A stretch of 64,000 nucleotides of DNA, from positions 1,612,001 to 1,676,000 of the forward strand of contig NZ_CP022579.1 of the NCBI RefSeq assembly GCF_008274805.1. The letters run 5' to 3'. Positions 1 through 7,761 of this stretch are shown one piece after another. The stretch is from Oryzomicrobium terrae (GTDB taxonomy: Bacteria; Pseudomonadota; Gammaproteobacteria; Burkholderiales; Rhodocyclaceae). The position numbers and the translations under genes are program-made. Below the pieces are notes generated by a model. The model did not search any database and was not told the origin of the DNA. It worked only from the letters and a program-made list of their open reading frames with translations. Numbering within the stretch: the first letter of the stretch is position 1; the number at the start of each line of letters is the position of its first letter.

Positions 1-1
1 G

Positions 2-796
2 GAGATCATCCCCCTGCAACATCGTTTTCCCGATGAGGTGATCCCCCAGTTGCGGCCCTTCGTTGAATCGGGCGGGGTGCTCCAGGGGGCCAACAATCAG
101 CTGATCCTGCGGGCATCCCGGCGCAACCGGGACGAGATCAAGCGCTTGCTGGCCAGCCTGGACCGGCCGCTGCGTCGCCTCGTCATTCAGGTCAGCCGCG
201 AGCGTCAGGAAAGCAGCGTGCGCCAGGATGCCGGGGCGTCCGGCACGGTGGTGCTGGGCGATGGTACGGTCAAGCTCACCGAGCCGCGGCGCCTGTCGGG
301 CGGTGCTTCGGTAAGCTTGGGGTCGGCGGGCAGTGCGTCCCGCCTGACCGGCAGTGCCGCCGATGTTCGCGCCAGCCGCAGCGAGCGCAGCGTACAGACC
401 GTGCAGGTGGTGGAAGGCGGCCAGGCGTTCATCCAGGTTGGCCAATCCATTCCCATCCCCTTGACCCAGGTGGTGGTTGGTCCTGCCGGCACGGTGGTGT
501 CCCAATCCATGGTCTGGCAAGACTTGGGGCAGGGCTTTTATGCCGAGCCCCGGGTTGCTGGCGACCGGGTGACCCTGGAAATCAGTCCTCAGGCCAGTCG
601 CCCCGGTGCTTATGGTCCAGGCAGCGCCCAGGTGGAGCGCCTGTCCACCACCGTCTCAGGGCGGTTGGGTGAGTGGATCCAGGTAGGGGGCTCCGGGCAG
701 GAAAGCAGTGGCCGGGAACGGGTCAATGCCTCGGTTTCGGCCCGGGATAGCCGGGATGGCGGGGCCATCTGGCTCAAGGTGGACGAACTGCCCTGA
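2..796 (+). CDS. Secretin-like protein, 5' end outside window
   Basis: The open frame runs in from the left edge; a GTG inside it is not needed as a start because coding similarity continues upstream (EIIPLQHRFPDEVIPQLRPF). The first ~60 residues have the secretin N-domain pattern: a repeat ending in NNQLILRAS, then an Asn-containing helix and LLASLDRP, as in type II secretion or pilus secretins. The following ~190 residues are Gly/Ser-rich with beta-strand-like alternation and resemble no domain I can name with certainty. No transmembrane C-terminal secretin barrel motif is evident, so this may be a short secretin-domain protein made by many Rhodocyclales next to pilus or secretion genes. 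The stop is TGA at 794-796. The function beyond a probable envelope role is not known to me. Confidence 0.7.
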   Translation, partial: EIIPLQHRFPDEVIPQLRPFVESGGVLQGANNQLILRASRRNRDEIKRLLASLDRPLRRLVIQVSRERQESSVRQDAGASGTVVLGDGTVKLTEPRRLSGGASVSLGSAGSASRLTGSAADVRASRSERSVQTVQVVEGGQAFIQVGQSIPIPLTQVVVGPAGTVVSQSMVWQDLGQGFYAEPRVAGDRVTLEISPQASRPGAYGPGSAQVERLSTTVSGRLGEWIQVGGSGQESSGRERVNASVSARDSRDGGAIWLKVDELP

Positions 797-830
797 TCCG
801 GCTGATTTGCAGGGCGCTGCCAGCGCCGTG

Positions 831-1748
831 TCAGCGCGAGCAAACCCGGTTGCCACCGGCCTGATGGGCGATCAGGAGGGCTTCGTCGGCCCGGGCCAGC
901 ACGGTTTCCTGGGTGTCGGCGGGCCAGAACTCGGTGACGCCCCCGGACAGGACGACGGGCTTGCCGGCAACCGGTCGGGACATGGCGTATTGGCGGATGC
1001 GCTCCAGGCCGCCGCTGCCTTCAAGCAGACCGACACCGGGCATCAGCACCAGGAACGAGGCATCGCCCCAGGGGGCCATGGCGTCGGAGTCGCGCAGGCT
1101 TTGCTGGAGCCGTTTGCCGACCTCCCGGGGGACTTCTTCCTCCAGCGTGGGTGCCGGGGAGGCGGGGGGCGGGTCGATGTCGAGCAATCCCAGACAGAAA
1201 TCGCTGCCGTAGCGGCGGGCCCGAGCGATCTCACCCGTGAGGATGCGTTCGGCCAAGGCGCTGGATACCCGATCCACCGACATGTCCACCAGGCTGACGA
1301 AGACGCCGCCCAATCCCTCGCCGTGCCCCTGCACCGGCAGGGCGCGAATCCGTACCCAGCGTTTGGCGCCCCCCTCGACGCCGAGCCGAGCAAAGCGCTC
1401 TTCGGCGGGCTGACCCGTGGCCAGTACCTGATGCACCGGGTTGCGCTCGGCCGCAACGGGCTGGCCGCGCTCATCGAACAGGGTCCATTCGGGCGGGGGG
1501 AGGGGCCACACCAAGTCCGAGGCGGTGCGCCCCAGAATGTCGAGGCCCGGGCGATTGGCATGCACGATCCGCCCGTCACGGGCGTCGAAGAGTAGAGCAC
1601 CCACCCCGAGAGATTCGAGCAGGGTGCTGTAATCGCCCACCCTGTGGATGTGGAGCGTGCTGATTTGGCTGAGGGAAGAAGACGGAAGCATGATGGCAAA
1701 CCCAACCGACGACCTTTTCACTGTAGAAGTCGCCTGGGAGTGGGGCAA
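831..1748 (-). CDS. PAS plus degenerate GGDEF-domain signalling protein
   Basis: A single N-terminal PAS fold (LLESLGVGALLFDARDGRIVHAN) is followed by a GGDEF-type domain: ARRYGSDFCLGLLDID at its start, a PWGDASFLVLMPG active-site strand and the C-terminal ARADEALLIAHQAGGNRV helix. The five-residue signature reads WGDAS (1056-1070) in place of GGDEF, and the domain is shorter than usual, so diguanylate cyclase activity is unlikely; a sensory or scaffold role is inferred. Two starts are possible: 1748 (305 residues) or the internal ATG at 1691, which gives a protein starting MLPSSSLSQ just ahead of the PAS domain. Neither has a strong ribosome site. The gene is divergent from thrC. Confidence 0.8.
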   Translation of the reverse strand: MPHSQATSTVKRSSVGFAIMLPSSSLSQISTLHIHRVGDYSTLLESLGVGALLFDARDGRIVHANRPGLDILGRTASDLVWPLPPPEWTLFDERGQPVAAERNPVHQVLATGQPAEERFARLGVEGGAKRWVRIRALPVQGHGEGLGGVFVSLVDMSVDRVSSALAERILTGEIARARRYGSDFCLGLLDIDPPPASPAPTLEEEVPREVGKRLQQSLRDSDAMAPWGDASFLVLMPGVGLLEGSGGLERIRQYAMSRPVAGKPVVLSGGVTEFWPADTQETVLARADEALLIAHQAGGNRVCSR

Positions 1749-1782
1749 GCACGCCGGGTAGGGCCGAAGGGACTACTCGCCA

Positions 1783-1791
1783 TGCTAGAAT
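1783..1791 (+). promoter_or_regulatory. Probable thrC promoter -10 (extended)
   Basis: TGCTAGAAT is an extended -10 element (TG-N-TAGAAT) 35 bases before the thrC ATG. No clear -35 hexamer lies 17 bases upstream, which is common for extended -10 promoters. Confidence 0.45.
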
Positions 1792-1825
1792 CGCCAGCTT
1801 TTTCCCACCTTTTTACGCCATTCCG

Positions 1826-3256
1826 ATGCGCTACCTTTCCACCCGCGGCCAGGCCGCCGAGCCTTCCTTCTGCGACATCCTCCTGGGCGGCCTGGCGCCG
1901 GATGGCGGCTTGTATCTGCCGGAAGAGACGCCCCGGGTGACCCGGGCCGAACTGGATGTCTGGCGCCAGCTGTCCTATGCGGACCTGGCCTTCGCCATCC
2001 TGTCCAAGTTCATCACCGACATTCCGGCGGACGACCTGAAGGCCATCTGCCACAAGACCTACACCGCCGACGTCTATCGCTACACCCGCAACGGCGGTGC
2101 TGCGGCCGAGATCACCCCGCTGACCAAGCTGGAAGAGGGCTTCTACCTGCAGGAACTGTCCAACGGTCCGACCCTGGCCTTCAAGGACATGGCCATGCAA
2201 CTGCTCGGCAACCTGTTCGAGTACGTGCTGGCCAAGCGCGGCGAGGAGATCAACATCCTCGGCGCCACCTCCGGCGACACCGGTTCCGCCGCCGAATACG
2301 CCATGCGCGGCAAGAAGGGCGTCAAGGTGTTCATGCTCTCGCCCCACGGCAAGATGAGTGCCTTCCAGCGCGCCCAGATGTACTCGCTCCAGGACGCCAA
2401 CATCTTCAACATCGCCGTGCGCGGCATGTTCGACGACGCTCAGGACATCGTGAAGGCTGTTTCCAACGACGCCGCCTTCAAGGCGAAGTACAAGATCGGT
2501 GCGGTCAACTCGATCAACTGGGCCCGGGTCGCCGCCCAGATCGTCTATTACTTCAAGGGCTACTTCGCTGCCACCGCCAACAATGACCAGCAGGTGGCCT
2601 TCTGCGTGCCCTCGGGTAACTTCGGCAATATCTGCGCCGGCCACATCGCCCGCCAGATGGGCCTGCCGATCGCCAAGCTGGTGTTGGCCACCAACGAGAA
2701 CAACGTGCTCGACGAGTTTTTCCGCACCGGCGTCTACCGGCCGCGCAAGACCGCCGAGACCTTCGTCACTTCCAGCCCGTCCATGGACATCTCCAAGGCC
2801 TCCAACTTCGAGCGCTTCGTCTTCGACCTGGTGGGCCGCGACGCCGCCGTGGTGCGCGAGTTGTGGGCCAAGGTGGATGCGGGCGGCGCCTTCGACCTGA
2901 ACGGCACGCCCTACATGGACAAGCTGGCCGGCTTCGCCTTCGTCTCCGGCGCCAGCAGCCACGCCGACCGGCTGGCCACCATCCGCGACGTGTGGCAAAA
3001 GCACGGCGTGATGATCGACACCCACACCGCCGACGGCGTCAAGGTGGCTCGGGAGCACCGGCAGGCCGGCGTTCCCATGGTGGTACTGGAAACCGCACAG
3101 CCAGCCAAGTTCGCCGAGACCATCGAAGAAGCCCTGGGCCGCGCCCCGGTGGTGCCGGAAGGCCTGCAAGGGCTGGAAAAGCTGCCCCAGCGTGTGGAGG
3201 TGATGAACGCGGACCTGGAGGCCATCAAGCGCTACATGGTGGAAAACCTGGCCTGA
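1826..3256 (+). CDS. thrC: Threonine synthase
   Basis: This enzyme converts O-phospho-L-homoserine to L-threonine with pyridoxal phosphate, the last step of threonine synthesis. The 476-residue length fits the proteobacterial long form. The N-terminal MRYLSTRGQA and the GLAPDGGLYLPE segment are characteristic. The PLP lysine sits in GPTLAFKDMAMQ (about residue 120), and the phosphate-binding loop is GATSGDTGSAAEYA. The ATG at 1826 directly precedes the family N-terminus. In related genomes thrC follows hom; here nothing of hom is present upstream, so it appears to stand alone. Confidence 0.97.
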   Translation: MRYLSTRGQAAEPSFCDILLGGLAPDGGLYLPEETPRVTRAELDVWRQLSYADLAFAILSKFITDIPADDLKAICHKTYTADVYRYTRNGGAAAEITPLTKLEEGFYLQELSNGPTLAFKDMAMQLLGNLFEYVLAKRGEEINILGATSGDTGSAAEYAMRGKKGVKVFMLSPHGKMSAFQRAQMYSLQDANIFNIAVRGMFDDAQDIVKAVSNDAAFKAKYKIGAVNSINWARVAAQIVYYFKGYFAATANNDQQVAFCVPSGNFGNICAGHIARQMGLPIAKLVLATNENNVLDEFFRTGVYRPRKTAETFVTSSPSMDISKASNFERFVFDLVGRDAAVVRELWAKVDAGGAFDLNGTPYMDKLAGFAFVSGASSHADRLATIRDVWQKHGVMIDTHTADGVKVAREHRQAGVPMVVLETAQPAKFAETIEEALGRAPVVPEGLQGLEKLPQRVEVMNADLEAIKRYMVENLA

Positions 3257-3314
3257 ACAGGGGGCGGCACTTGCCCCGTTTGAGCGGATTTTCCCTGAGA
3301 AACCCGCTCAAACC

Positions 3315-3344
3315 TTGATTAGCAAAGGATAAGCCCGCTATACT
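3315..3344 (+). promoter_or_regulatory. Probable rpsF operon promoter
   Basis: TTGATT (3315-3320) and TATACT (3339-3344) are separated by 18 bases, giving a near-consensus sigma-70 promoter about 75 bases before rpsF. The -10 box lies inside the loop of the stem-loop at 3329-3355. Confidence 0.6.
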
Positions 3345-3365
3345 AGCGGGCTTATCTGTTTTTTC
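3329..3365 (+). terminator. Stem-loop with T-run after thrC
   Basis: A 12-bp perfect stem (ATAAGCCCGCTA / TAGCGGGCTTAT) with a 3-base loop is followed by CTGTTTTTTC. It looks like a factor-independent terminator for thrC. It physically overlaps the -10 box of the rpsF promoter. Confidence 0.75.
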
Positions 3366-3370
3366 ACCTT

Positions 3371-3398
3371 GCCCGACCGTACACGCATGGCGGCGGGC
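3371..3398 (+). promoter_or_regulatory. Possible S6:S18 ribosomal protein leader
   Basis: GCCCG (3371-3375) pairs with CGGGC (3394-3398) and encloses an ACCG segment that can pair with ATGG. Leaders of rpsF operons in many bacteria carry a stem with a conserved unpaired CCG bound by the S6:S18 heterodimer for autoregulation. Assignment rests on position and on the small CCG-containing hairpin only. Confidence 0.4.
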
Positions 3399-3419
3399 TT
3401 TGATCCACAAGGAGAGTTC

Positions 3420-3815
3420 ATGCGCCATTACGAAATCGTCTTCATCGTCCATCCGGACCAGTCCGAACAGGTCCCGGCGATGATCGAGCGCTACAAGTCG
3501 CTCGTTACCTCCCAGAATGGTCTGCTGCACCGCCTGGAAGACTGGGGCCGCCGCCAGATGGCTTACCCGATCCAGAAGGTCCACAAGGCCCACTATGTGC
3601 TCATGAACATCGAGTGCAATGGCGAGACCCTGGCCGAACTCGAGCACGCCTTCAAGTTCAACGACGCCGTGCTGCGCCACCTGACCGTGAAGATGAAGCA
3701 CGCGGTCACCACGGCTTCCCCGATGATGAAGGAAGAGAAGTCCAAGAACCTGCTGAACGGCGAAAAGGCCGAGGGCGCTGCCCCCGCCGAAGTCGCTGCC
3801 CAGCCGGCCGCCTAA
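3420..3815 (+). CDS. rpsF: 30S ribosomal protein bS6
   Basis: Ribosomal protein of the small-subunit platform, partner of bS18 around the central domain of 16S rRNA. The start [19 protein letters not shown] is the family N-terminus and is preceded by AAGGAG at 3409-3414, so this ATG is preferred over upstream in-frame TTG. The 131-residue length reflects an Ala/Glu-rich C-terminal tail after the conserved [11 protein letters not shown] strand, a usual betaproteobacterial extension. First gene of rpsF-priB-rpsR-rplI. Confidence 0.97.
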   Translation: MRHYEIVFIVHPDQSEQVPAMIERYKSLVTSQNGLLHRLEDWGRRQMAYPIQKVHKAHYVLMNIECNGETLAELEHAFKFNDAVLRHLTVKMKHAVTTASPMMKEEKSKNLLNGEKAEGAAPAEVAAQPAA

Positions 3816-3832
3816 GCATTCAAGCAGGAACG

Positions 3833-4195
3833 TTGTCGGACACCGCTTCCACGCCCAACTCCGCTGCGGCTAACCGCCTCGACTTCGCCGGCAGCCTTTC
3901 CGAAAAGAAAGCGCTGCGCTATACCCCCGCCGGGGTGCCGGTAGTCGAAGGACGTGTGACCCACGCTTCGGAACAAACCGAAGCCGGCCTCAAGCGCAAG
4001 GTGGAGTGCGAAATCGGTGTAGTGGCCTTGGGCGATGCAGCAAAACTGCTGAACGCCGCCCAGCCCGGGCAGGAACTCCGGATCACCGGATTCCTCGCCG
4101 CCAGGAGCCGCAACAGCCGACAGCCCGTCCTGCATGTGATCACGATCGAATTTTTGGAAGGAAACGAAAATGGCCAGACCCTTTGGCAAGCGTAA
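3833..4195 (+). CDS. priB: Primosomal replication protein PriB
   Basis: Single-stranded DNA binding OB-fold protein that helps PriA reload DnaB at stalled forks. The frame contains [25 protein letters not shown] and [14 protein letters not shown], typical of PriB, and ends 26 bases inside rpsR. No ATG is available at the family start; TTG at 3833 after AGGA (3826-3829) gives a 120-residue protein beginning MSDTAS. The rare TTG start may keep PriB low relative to the flanking ribosomal proteins, an inference. Position between rpsF and rpsR is diagnostic. Confidence 0.92.
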   Translation: MSDTASTPNSAAANRLDFAGSLSEKKALRYTPAGVPVVEGRVTHASEQTEAGLKRKVECEIGVVALGDAAKLLNAAQPGQELRITGFLAARSRNSRQPVLHVITIEFLEGNENGQTLWQA

Positions 4196-4451
4196 CGACG
4201 ACAAGAACAAGAAGCGGCCCCAGCGCGGCGGCCTGTTCAAGCGTCGCAAGTACTGCCGCTTCACCGCGGAAAAAGTTGAACAGATCGACTACAAAGACGT
4301 TGAAGTGCTGAAGGACTTCATCGCCGAAAACGCCAAGATCATGCCCGCCCGCCTGACCGGCACCAAGGCCGGCTACCAGCGCCAGCTGTCGCTCGCCATC
4401 AAGCGCGCCCGCTTCCTGGCCCTGATGCCCTACACCGACAACCACGCTTAA
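4170..4451 (+). CDS. rpsR: 30S ribosomal protein bS18
   Basis: Small-subunit protein that forms a heterodimer with bS6. The 93-residue sequence shows [22 protein letters not shown], then [35 protein letters not shown] and the terminal [15 protein letters not shown]. The ATG at 4170 is preceded by AAGGA and lies within the end of priB, suggesting translational coupling. The single Cys in KYCRF is not a full zinc site, so this is the zinc-independent type. Confidence 0.97.
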   Translation: MARPFGKRNDDKNKKRPQRGGLFKRRKYCRFTAEKVEQIDYKDVEVLKDFIAENAKIMPARLTGTKAGYQRQLSLAIKRARFLALMPYTDNHA

Positions 4452-4466
4452 TCGGGAGAACGAACC

Positions 4467-4916
4467 ATGCAAATCATTCTGCTCGAAAAGGTCGTAAACC
4501 TCGGCAACCTCGGCGACGTGGTCAAGGTCAAGGACGGCTACGCCCGTAACTACCTGATCCCCAACGGCGTTGCCCGCCGTGCCACCCCGGACGCCCTGGC
4601 CCAGTTCGAAACCAAGCGCGCCGAGCTGGAAAAGGCTGCCGCTGAGAAGCTGGCTGCCGCTCAAGCCGTGGGTGAGAAGCTCGCCGGTCTGATGGTCCAG
4701 ATCTCCCGCAAGGCCGGTGTCGATGGCCGTCTGTTCGGTTCCGTCACCAACCACGACGTCGCCGAAGGCCTGCAAGCCCAGGGCTTCGCTGTGGAAAAGC
4801 TGATGGTGCGGATGCCGGAAGGCGCCCTCAAGACCATCGGTGACTTCCCGGTGGACATCGCTCTGCACACCGACGTGGTGGTGCAGGTGACTGTCTCCGT
4901 GCTCGGCGAACACTAA
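4467..4916 (+). CDS. rplI: 50S ribosomal protein bL9
   Basis: Large-subunit protein at the base of the L1 stalk. The 149 residues have the canonical N-terminal domain [21 protein letters not shown] with the RNYLIPNG motif, a long Ala/Glu-rich connecting helix (about 45-75) and the C-terminal domain with [17 protein letters not shown] follows GGGAG with good spacing. Last gene of the operon; a strong terminator follows. Confidence 0.97.
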   Translation: MQIILLEKVVNLGNLGDVVKVKDGYARNYLIPNGVARRATPDALAQFETKRAELEKAAAEKLAAAQAVGEKLAGLMVQISRKAGVDGRLFGSVTNHDVAEGLQAQGFAVEKLMVRMPEGALKTIGDFPVDIALHTDVVVQVTVSVLGEH

Positions 4917-4963
4917 GTCCGTCTGGCGGCGCCTTCAGGCGCCAGGAAACATCGCTTCGGCGA

Positions 4964-5004
4964 AAAAATGCCGCTCAGTGCACACTGAGCGGCATTTTTC
5001 TTTT
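4964..5004 (+). terminator. Bidirectional terminator after rplI
   Basis: A 17-bp perfect stem (4964-4980 with 4983-4999; core GCCGCTCAGTG / CACTGAGCGGC) flanked by an A-run on the left and T-run on the right. It can end the rplI transcript on the plus strand and the opposing transcript of the 5131-5793 gene. A smaller GGCGCC-TTCA-GGCGCC hairpin lies just before it. Confidence 0.9.
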
Positions 5005-5130
5005 GAGTTTGCCACCGCTGGTGAAGTGGGTGCCGCCGTGGCCGACAGCATTTCCGGGGGAGCCTTGCCGTGGCCGACACATTAGGCTGGAGCGCAGGCC
5101 GGTGCGCTCGTAACCTGCCGCACCAACCGC

Positions 5131-5793
5131 TCAGGCGTCGTCGCGGCGCACCTGCCGGTGCCGGTCGAGCCAATATGCCCAGACCACCAGGATCCATTGG
5201 GCTTGGGCGCTCCAGGCCAGGGCGGTGACGTCCCCCGGGGGAGGGCCGAAGGTGTTGCTCAGTTGGATGATGACAAGCAGCGCCACCAGGCCGACCACGC
5301 CCCAGCGCCCGGCCGCATCCCGTGCCCGGGTGGCGCCCAGGTAGAACGTGAGGCCCAGGGCGAACAGGACGAATTCCGCCGCCAAGGTCAGGGGGAGGGA
5401 CGACCACCAGGCAAAGCCGAGCAAGGGGCTGCTGCCGGGGTACAGGGGCAAGTCCGGGTAATGCACGAGCAGGTCGAGCAGCCAGTGGCTCAGCACCGCC
5501 GCGCCGAGCACCAGTGCGTCGCCACCGCGGCGGCGCCAGGCGTAGTGGCCGCCACTCAGCAGCAGGGCCCAGCCGAGTACGGCCAGCAGGCTGTGGGAAA
5601 CCGGGTAGTGCTCGAATTGCAACGGCTGCCCGGGCGTCAGCCCGGGGGCAATCCGTACCGATTCGACACCGAGCAGCAATAGGGTGGGCCAAAGCAGGTC
5701 GAGGAACTGGGCGGCCACGAACAGGGTGCCCAGGGAAACCCGGGGGGCAGCAGCCTTGGCGCCGAGACCGACGCCGAAATGGGCAAGAAACAT
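5131..5793 (-). CDS. Multi-pass inner-membrane protein, unknown function
   Basis: The predicted protein (220 residues from the ATG at 5793, MFLAHFGVGLGAKA) has about six hydrophobic segments. The start LAHFGVGLGAK, the FLDLLWPTLLLLG segment, the EHYPVSHSLL histidine motif and the SHWLLDLLVHYPDLPL segment recall membrane-bound metal-dependent hydrolase-like proteins (YdjM/DUF457-like), where His and Asp line the membrane. Upstream in-frame codons to 5874 add a hydrophilic stretch not expected in the family, so the inner ATG is preferred. It is inserted convergently between rplI and dnaB, two genes that are usually adjacent. Confidence 0.7.
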   Translation of the reverse strand: MFLAHFGVGLGAKAAAPRVSLGTLFVAAQFLDLLWPTLLLLGVESVRIAPGLTPGQPLQFEHYPVSHSLLAVLGWALLLSGGHYAWRRRGGDALVLGAAVLSHWLLDLLVHYPDLPLYPGSSPLLGFAWWSSLPLTLAAEFVLFALGLTFYLGATRARDAAGRWGVVGLVALLVIIQLSNTFGPPPGDVTALAWSAQAQWILVVWAYWLDRHRQVRRDDA

Positions 5794-5964
5794 GGAGCGA
5801 TCCGAGAAAGGAAGGGGGCGGCGGGAGTGTTTTTGTTGCGACGCAACATAATATTCTAAATGATTTTCCGCCACCGTTCTGTCAGCAAGCCGCGCGCAGA
5901 AGGATTGCTGTCGCCACGCCGACTCCGGAGCGACGACGGCAAGGCTAAGGGCTCCGGCTCGGGG

Positions 5965-5970
5965 TAAAAT
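5965..5970 (+). promoter_or_regulatory. Possible dnaB -10 box
   Basis: TAAAAT lies 30 bases before the dnaB GTG in a GGGGTAAAATCCCG context. No convincing -35 element is visible. Confidence 0.35.
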
Positions 5971-5999
5971 CCCGTTCCTGCCGTTTTCTGATTGCCGTT

Positions 6000-7424
6000 G
6001 TGAACAGCCCTTCCCGCTCCTTCAGTCGCAAGTCCGACGCATCCGCCAACCTTGACCCCGCCCTGGCCCAGCTGCGGGTGCCGCCCCATTCCCTGGAGGC
6101 GGAGCAGTCCTTGCTCGGTGGCTTGCTCCTCGACAACCAGGCCTGGGACAAGATCGGCGACAAGGTCAACGAAAGCGACTTCTACCGGGACGAGCACCGC
6201 CGCATCTTCCGCCACATCGCCAAGCTGATGGAAAAGGCCAAGCCGGCCGACGTGGTGACGGTGTTCGAATCCATCGAGGCGGCGGGCGAGTCCGAGCAGA
6301 CCGGCGGCCTGGCCTACCTGGGCGAACTGGCGGCCAATACCCCGTCCGCCGCCAACATCGGTCGCTACGCCGAAATCGTCCGGGAGCGGGCGGTGCTGCG
6401 CAAGCTGGTCAGCGTCGGCGACGAAATTTCCACGTCGGCCCTCAACCCCATGGGCAAGGATCCCAAGACCCTGCTCGACGAGGCCGAGGCCAAGGTGTTC
6501 GCCATTGCCGAGGCCGGCAACCGCCACCAGCAGGGCTTCGTGCACATCAACCCCCTGCTCAACCAGGTGGTGACCCGCATCGAGGAACTGCACGACCGGG
6601 AGAATCCTTCCGAAATCACCGGCGTGGCTTCCGGCTTCATCGACCTGGACAACAAGACCTCGGGTCTCCAGCCCGGCGACCTGATCATCGTCGCCGGCCG
6701 TCCCTCCATGGGTAAGACCGCCTTCGCCCTCAACATCGCCGAGTACGTGGCGGTGGAAACGCGCCTGCCGGTGGGGGTGTTCTCCATGGAAATGGGCGGC
6801 GCCCAGCTGGCCCAGCGGATGCTGGCTTCGGTGGGCCGCCTCGATTCGCACCGCCTGCGCACCGGCCGCATCACCGACGACGAGTGGGGCAAGTTCACCT
6901 ACGCCCTGGGCAAGATGCACGAGGCGCCGCTGTACATCGACGAGACCGGCGGCCTCAACCCTATCGACCTGCGCGCCCGGGCGCGTCGCCTGCACCGCCA
7001 GTACGGCAAGCTCGGCCTGATCGTGATCGACTACATCCAGCTGATGTCCTCGGCCCGCCAGGCCGACAACCGGGCCAACGAAGTGTCGGAGATCTCGCGT
7101 TCGATCAAGTCCCTGGCCAAGGAACTGGAAGTGCCGATCATTGCGCTTTCCCAGCTTTCCCGTAAGGTGGAAGAGCGCACCGACAAGCGCCCGATGATGT
7201 CCGACTTGCGCGAATCCGGCGCCATCGAACAGGATGCCGACGTGATCCTGATGATGTACCGGGAGGAGTACTACAAGCCCGATACCCCGGACAAGGGCAT
7301 CGCCGAGGTGATCATCGGCAAGCAGCGTAACGGCCCCACCGGCACTGTGCGCCTGGCCTGGCAGGGCGAGTACACCCGCTTCGGCAACCTGGCCCAGGGC
7401 GGCTTCCGCGATTCGGAAAACTGA
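6000..7424 (+). CDS. dnaB: Replicative DNA helicase DnaB
   Basis: Hexameric 5'-3' helicase that unwinds DNA at the fork and recruits primase. The 474-residue protein has the N-terminal helical collar (PHSLEAEQSLLGGLLLD), a linker and a RecA-type domain with Walker A GRPSMGKT (about 233-240), SMEMGGAQLAQRML, Walker B LIVIDYIQLM and the arginine-finger region KRPMMSDLRESGAIEQDAD. The start is GTG at 6000 giving MNSPSRSFS; a later ATG would lose part of the N-terminal tail only. No intein is present. Confidence 0.96.
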   Translation: MNSPSRSFSRKSDASANLDPALAQLRVPPHSLEAEQSLLGGLLLDNQAWDKIGDKVNESDFYRDEHRRIFRHIAKLMEKAKPADVVTVFESIEAAGESEQTGGLAYLGELAANTPSAANIGRYAEIVRERAVLRKLVSVGDEISTSALNPMGKDPKTLLDEAEAKVFAIAEAGNRHQQGFVHINPLLNQVVTRIEELHDRENPSEITGVASGFIDLDNKTSGLQPGDLIIVAGRPSMGKTAFALNIAEYVAVETRLPVGVFSMEMGGAQLAQRMLASVGRLDSHRLRTGRITDDEWGKFTYALGKMHEAPLYIDETGGLNPIDLRARARRLHRQYGKLGLIVIDYIQLMSSARQADNRANEVSEISRSIKSLAKELEVPIIALSQLSRKVEERTDKRPMMSDLRESGAIEQDADVILMMYREEYYKPDTPDKGIAEVIIGKQRNGPTGTVRLAWQGEYTRFGNLAQGGFRDSEN

Positions 7425-7465
7425 TCCCTGATCCGCATCGCGGCGACTGCTGTCCGCGCACACCA

Positions 7466-7499
7466 ACGGCCCGGCTTTGTCCGGGCCGTTTTTCTTTTG
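7466..7499 (+). terminator. dnaB terminator
   Basis: Perfect 9-bp stem ACGGCCCGG / CCGGGCCGT (7466-7474, 7481-7489) followed by TTTTTCTTTT. Confidence 0.88.
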
Positions 7500-7524
7500 T
7501 CGGCGACCGACCGCTGCCTCAAGA

Positions 7525-7622
7525 CCCGCGCCGATAAAGGCGCTCCAGCCATGGGGTTTGGAACGCCGCGCCAGTCGTGGCGTTCCGCAGGGCATGCCTG
7601 GAACGCTAGATCTGGCGCGGGG
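7525..7622. repeat. Palindromic intergenic repeat, copy A
   Basis: A 98-bp element sharing its skeleton with 10680-10776: CGCGCC-N-ATAAAGGCG at one end, CCGCGCCA in the middle, the palindrome AGGGCATGCCT, and CTGGCGCGGGG at the other end. It folds into several hairpins: GCGCC-gataaa-GGCGC at 7528-7543, and a long-range CCGCGCCAG / CTGGCGCGG pairing around the GGCATGCC centre. It occupies most of the gap between dnaB and egtD. Confidence 0.7.
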
Positions 7623-7761
7623 AAGCGCGGGGTGGTCTTTTGCTTCGTGTGACGCGGCCGTGGCGCGCACTGCGTCCGGGGGACGTCGATCGCCGCCGGC
7701 TCGGCCGGTAAGCGAATCGGCGCCGGGAATACACCCCGGGTATGCCCCAGGGAGTGCGGAA

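Noticed and set aside
1718-3169. 483-codon minus-strand open frame
   Set aside because: Antisense to thrC; no domain.
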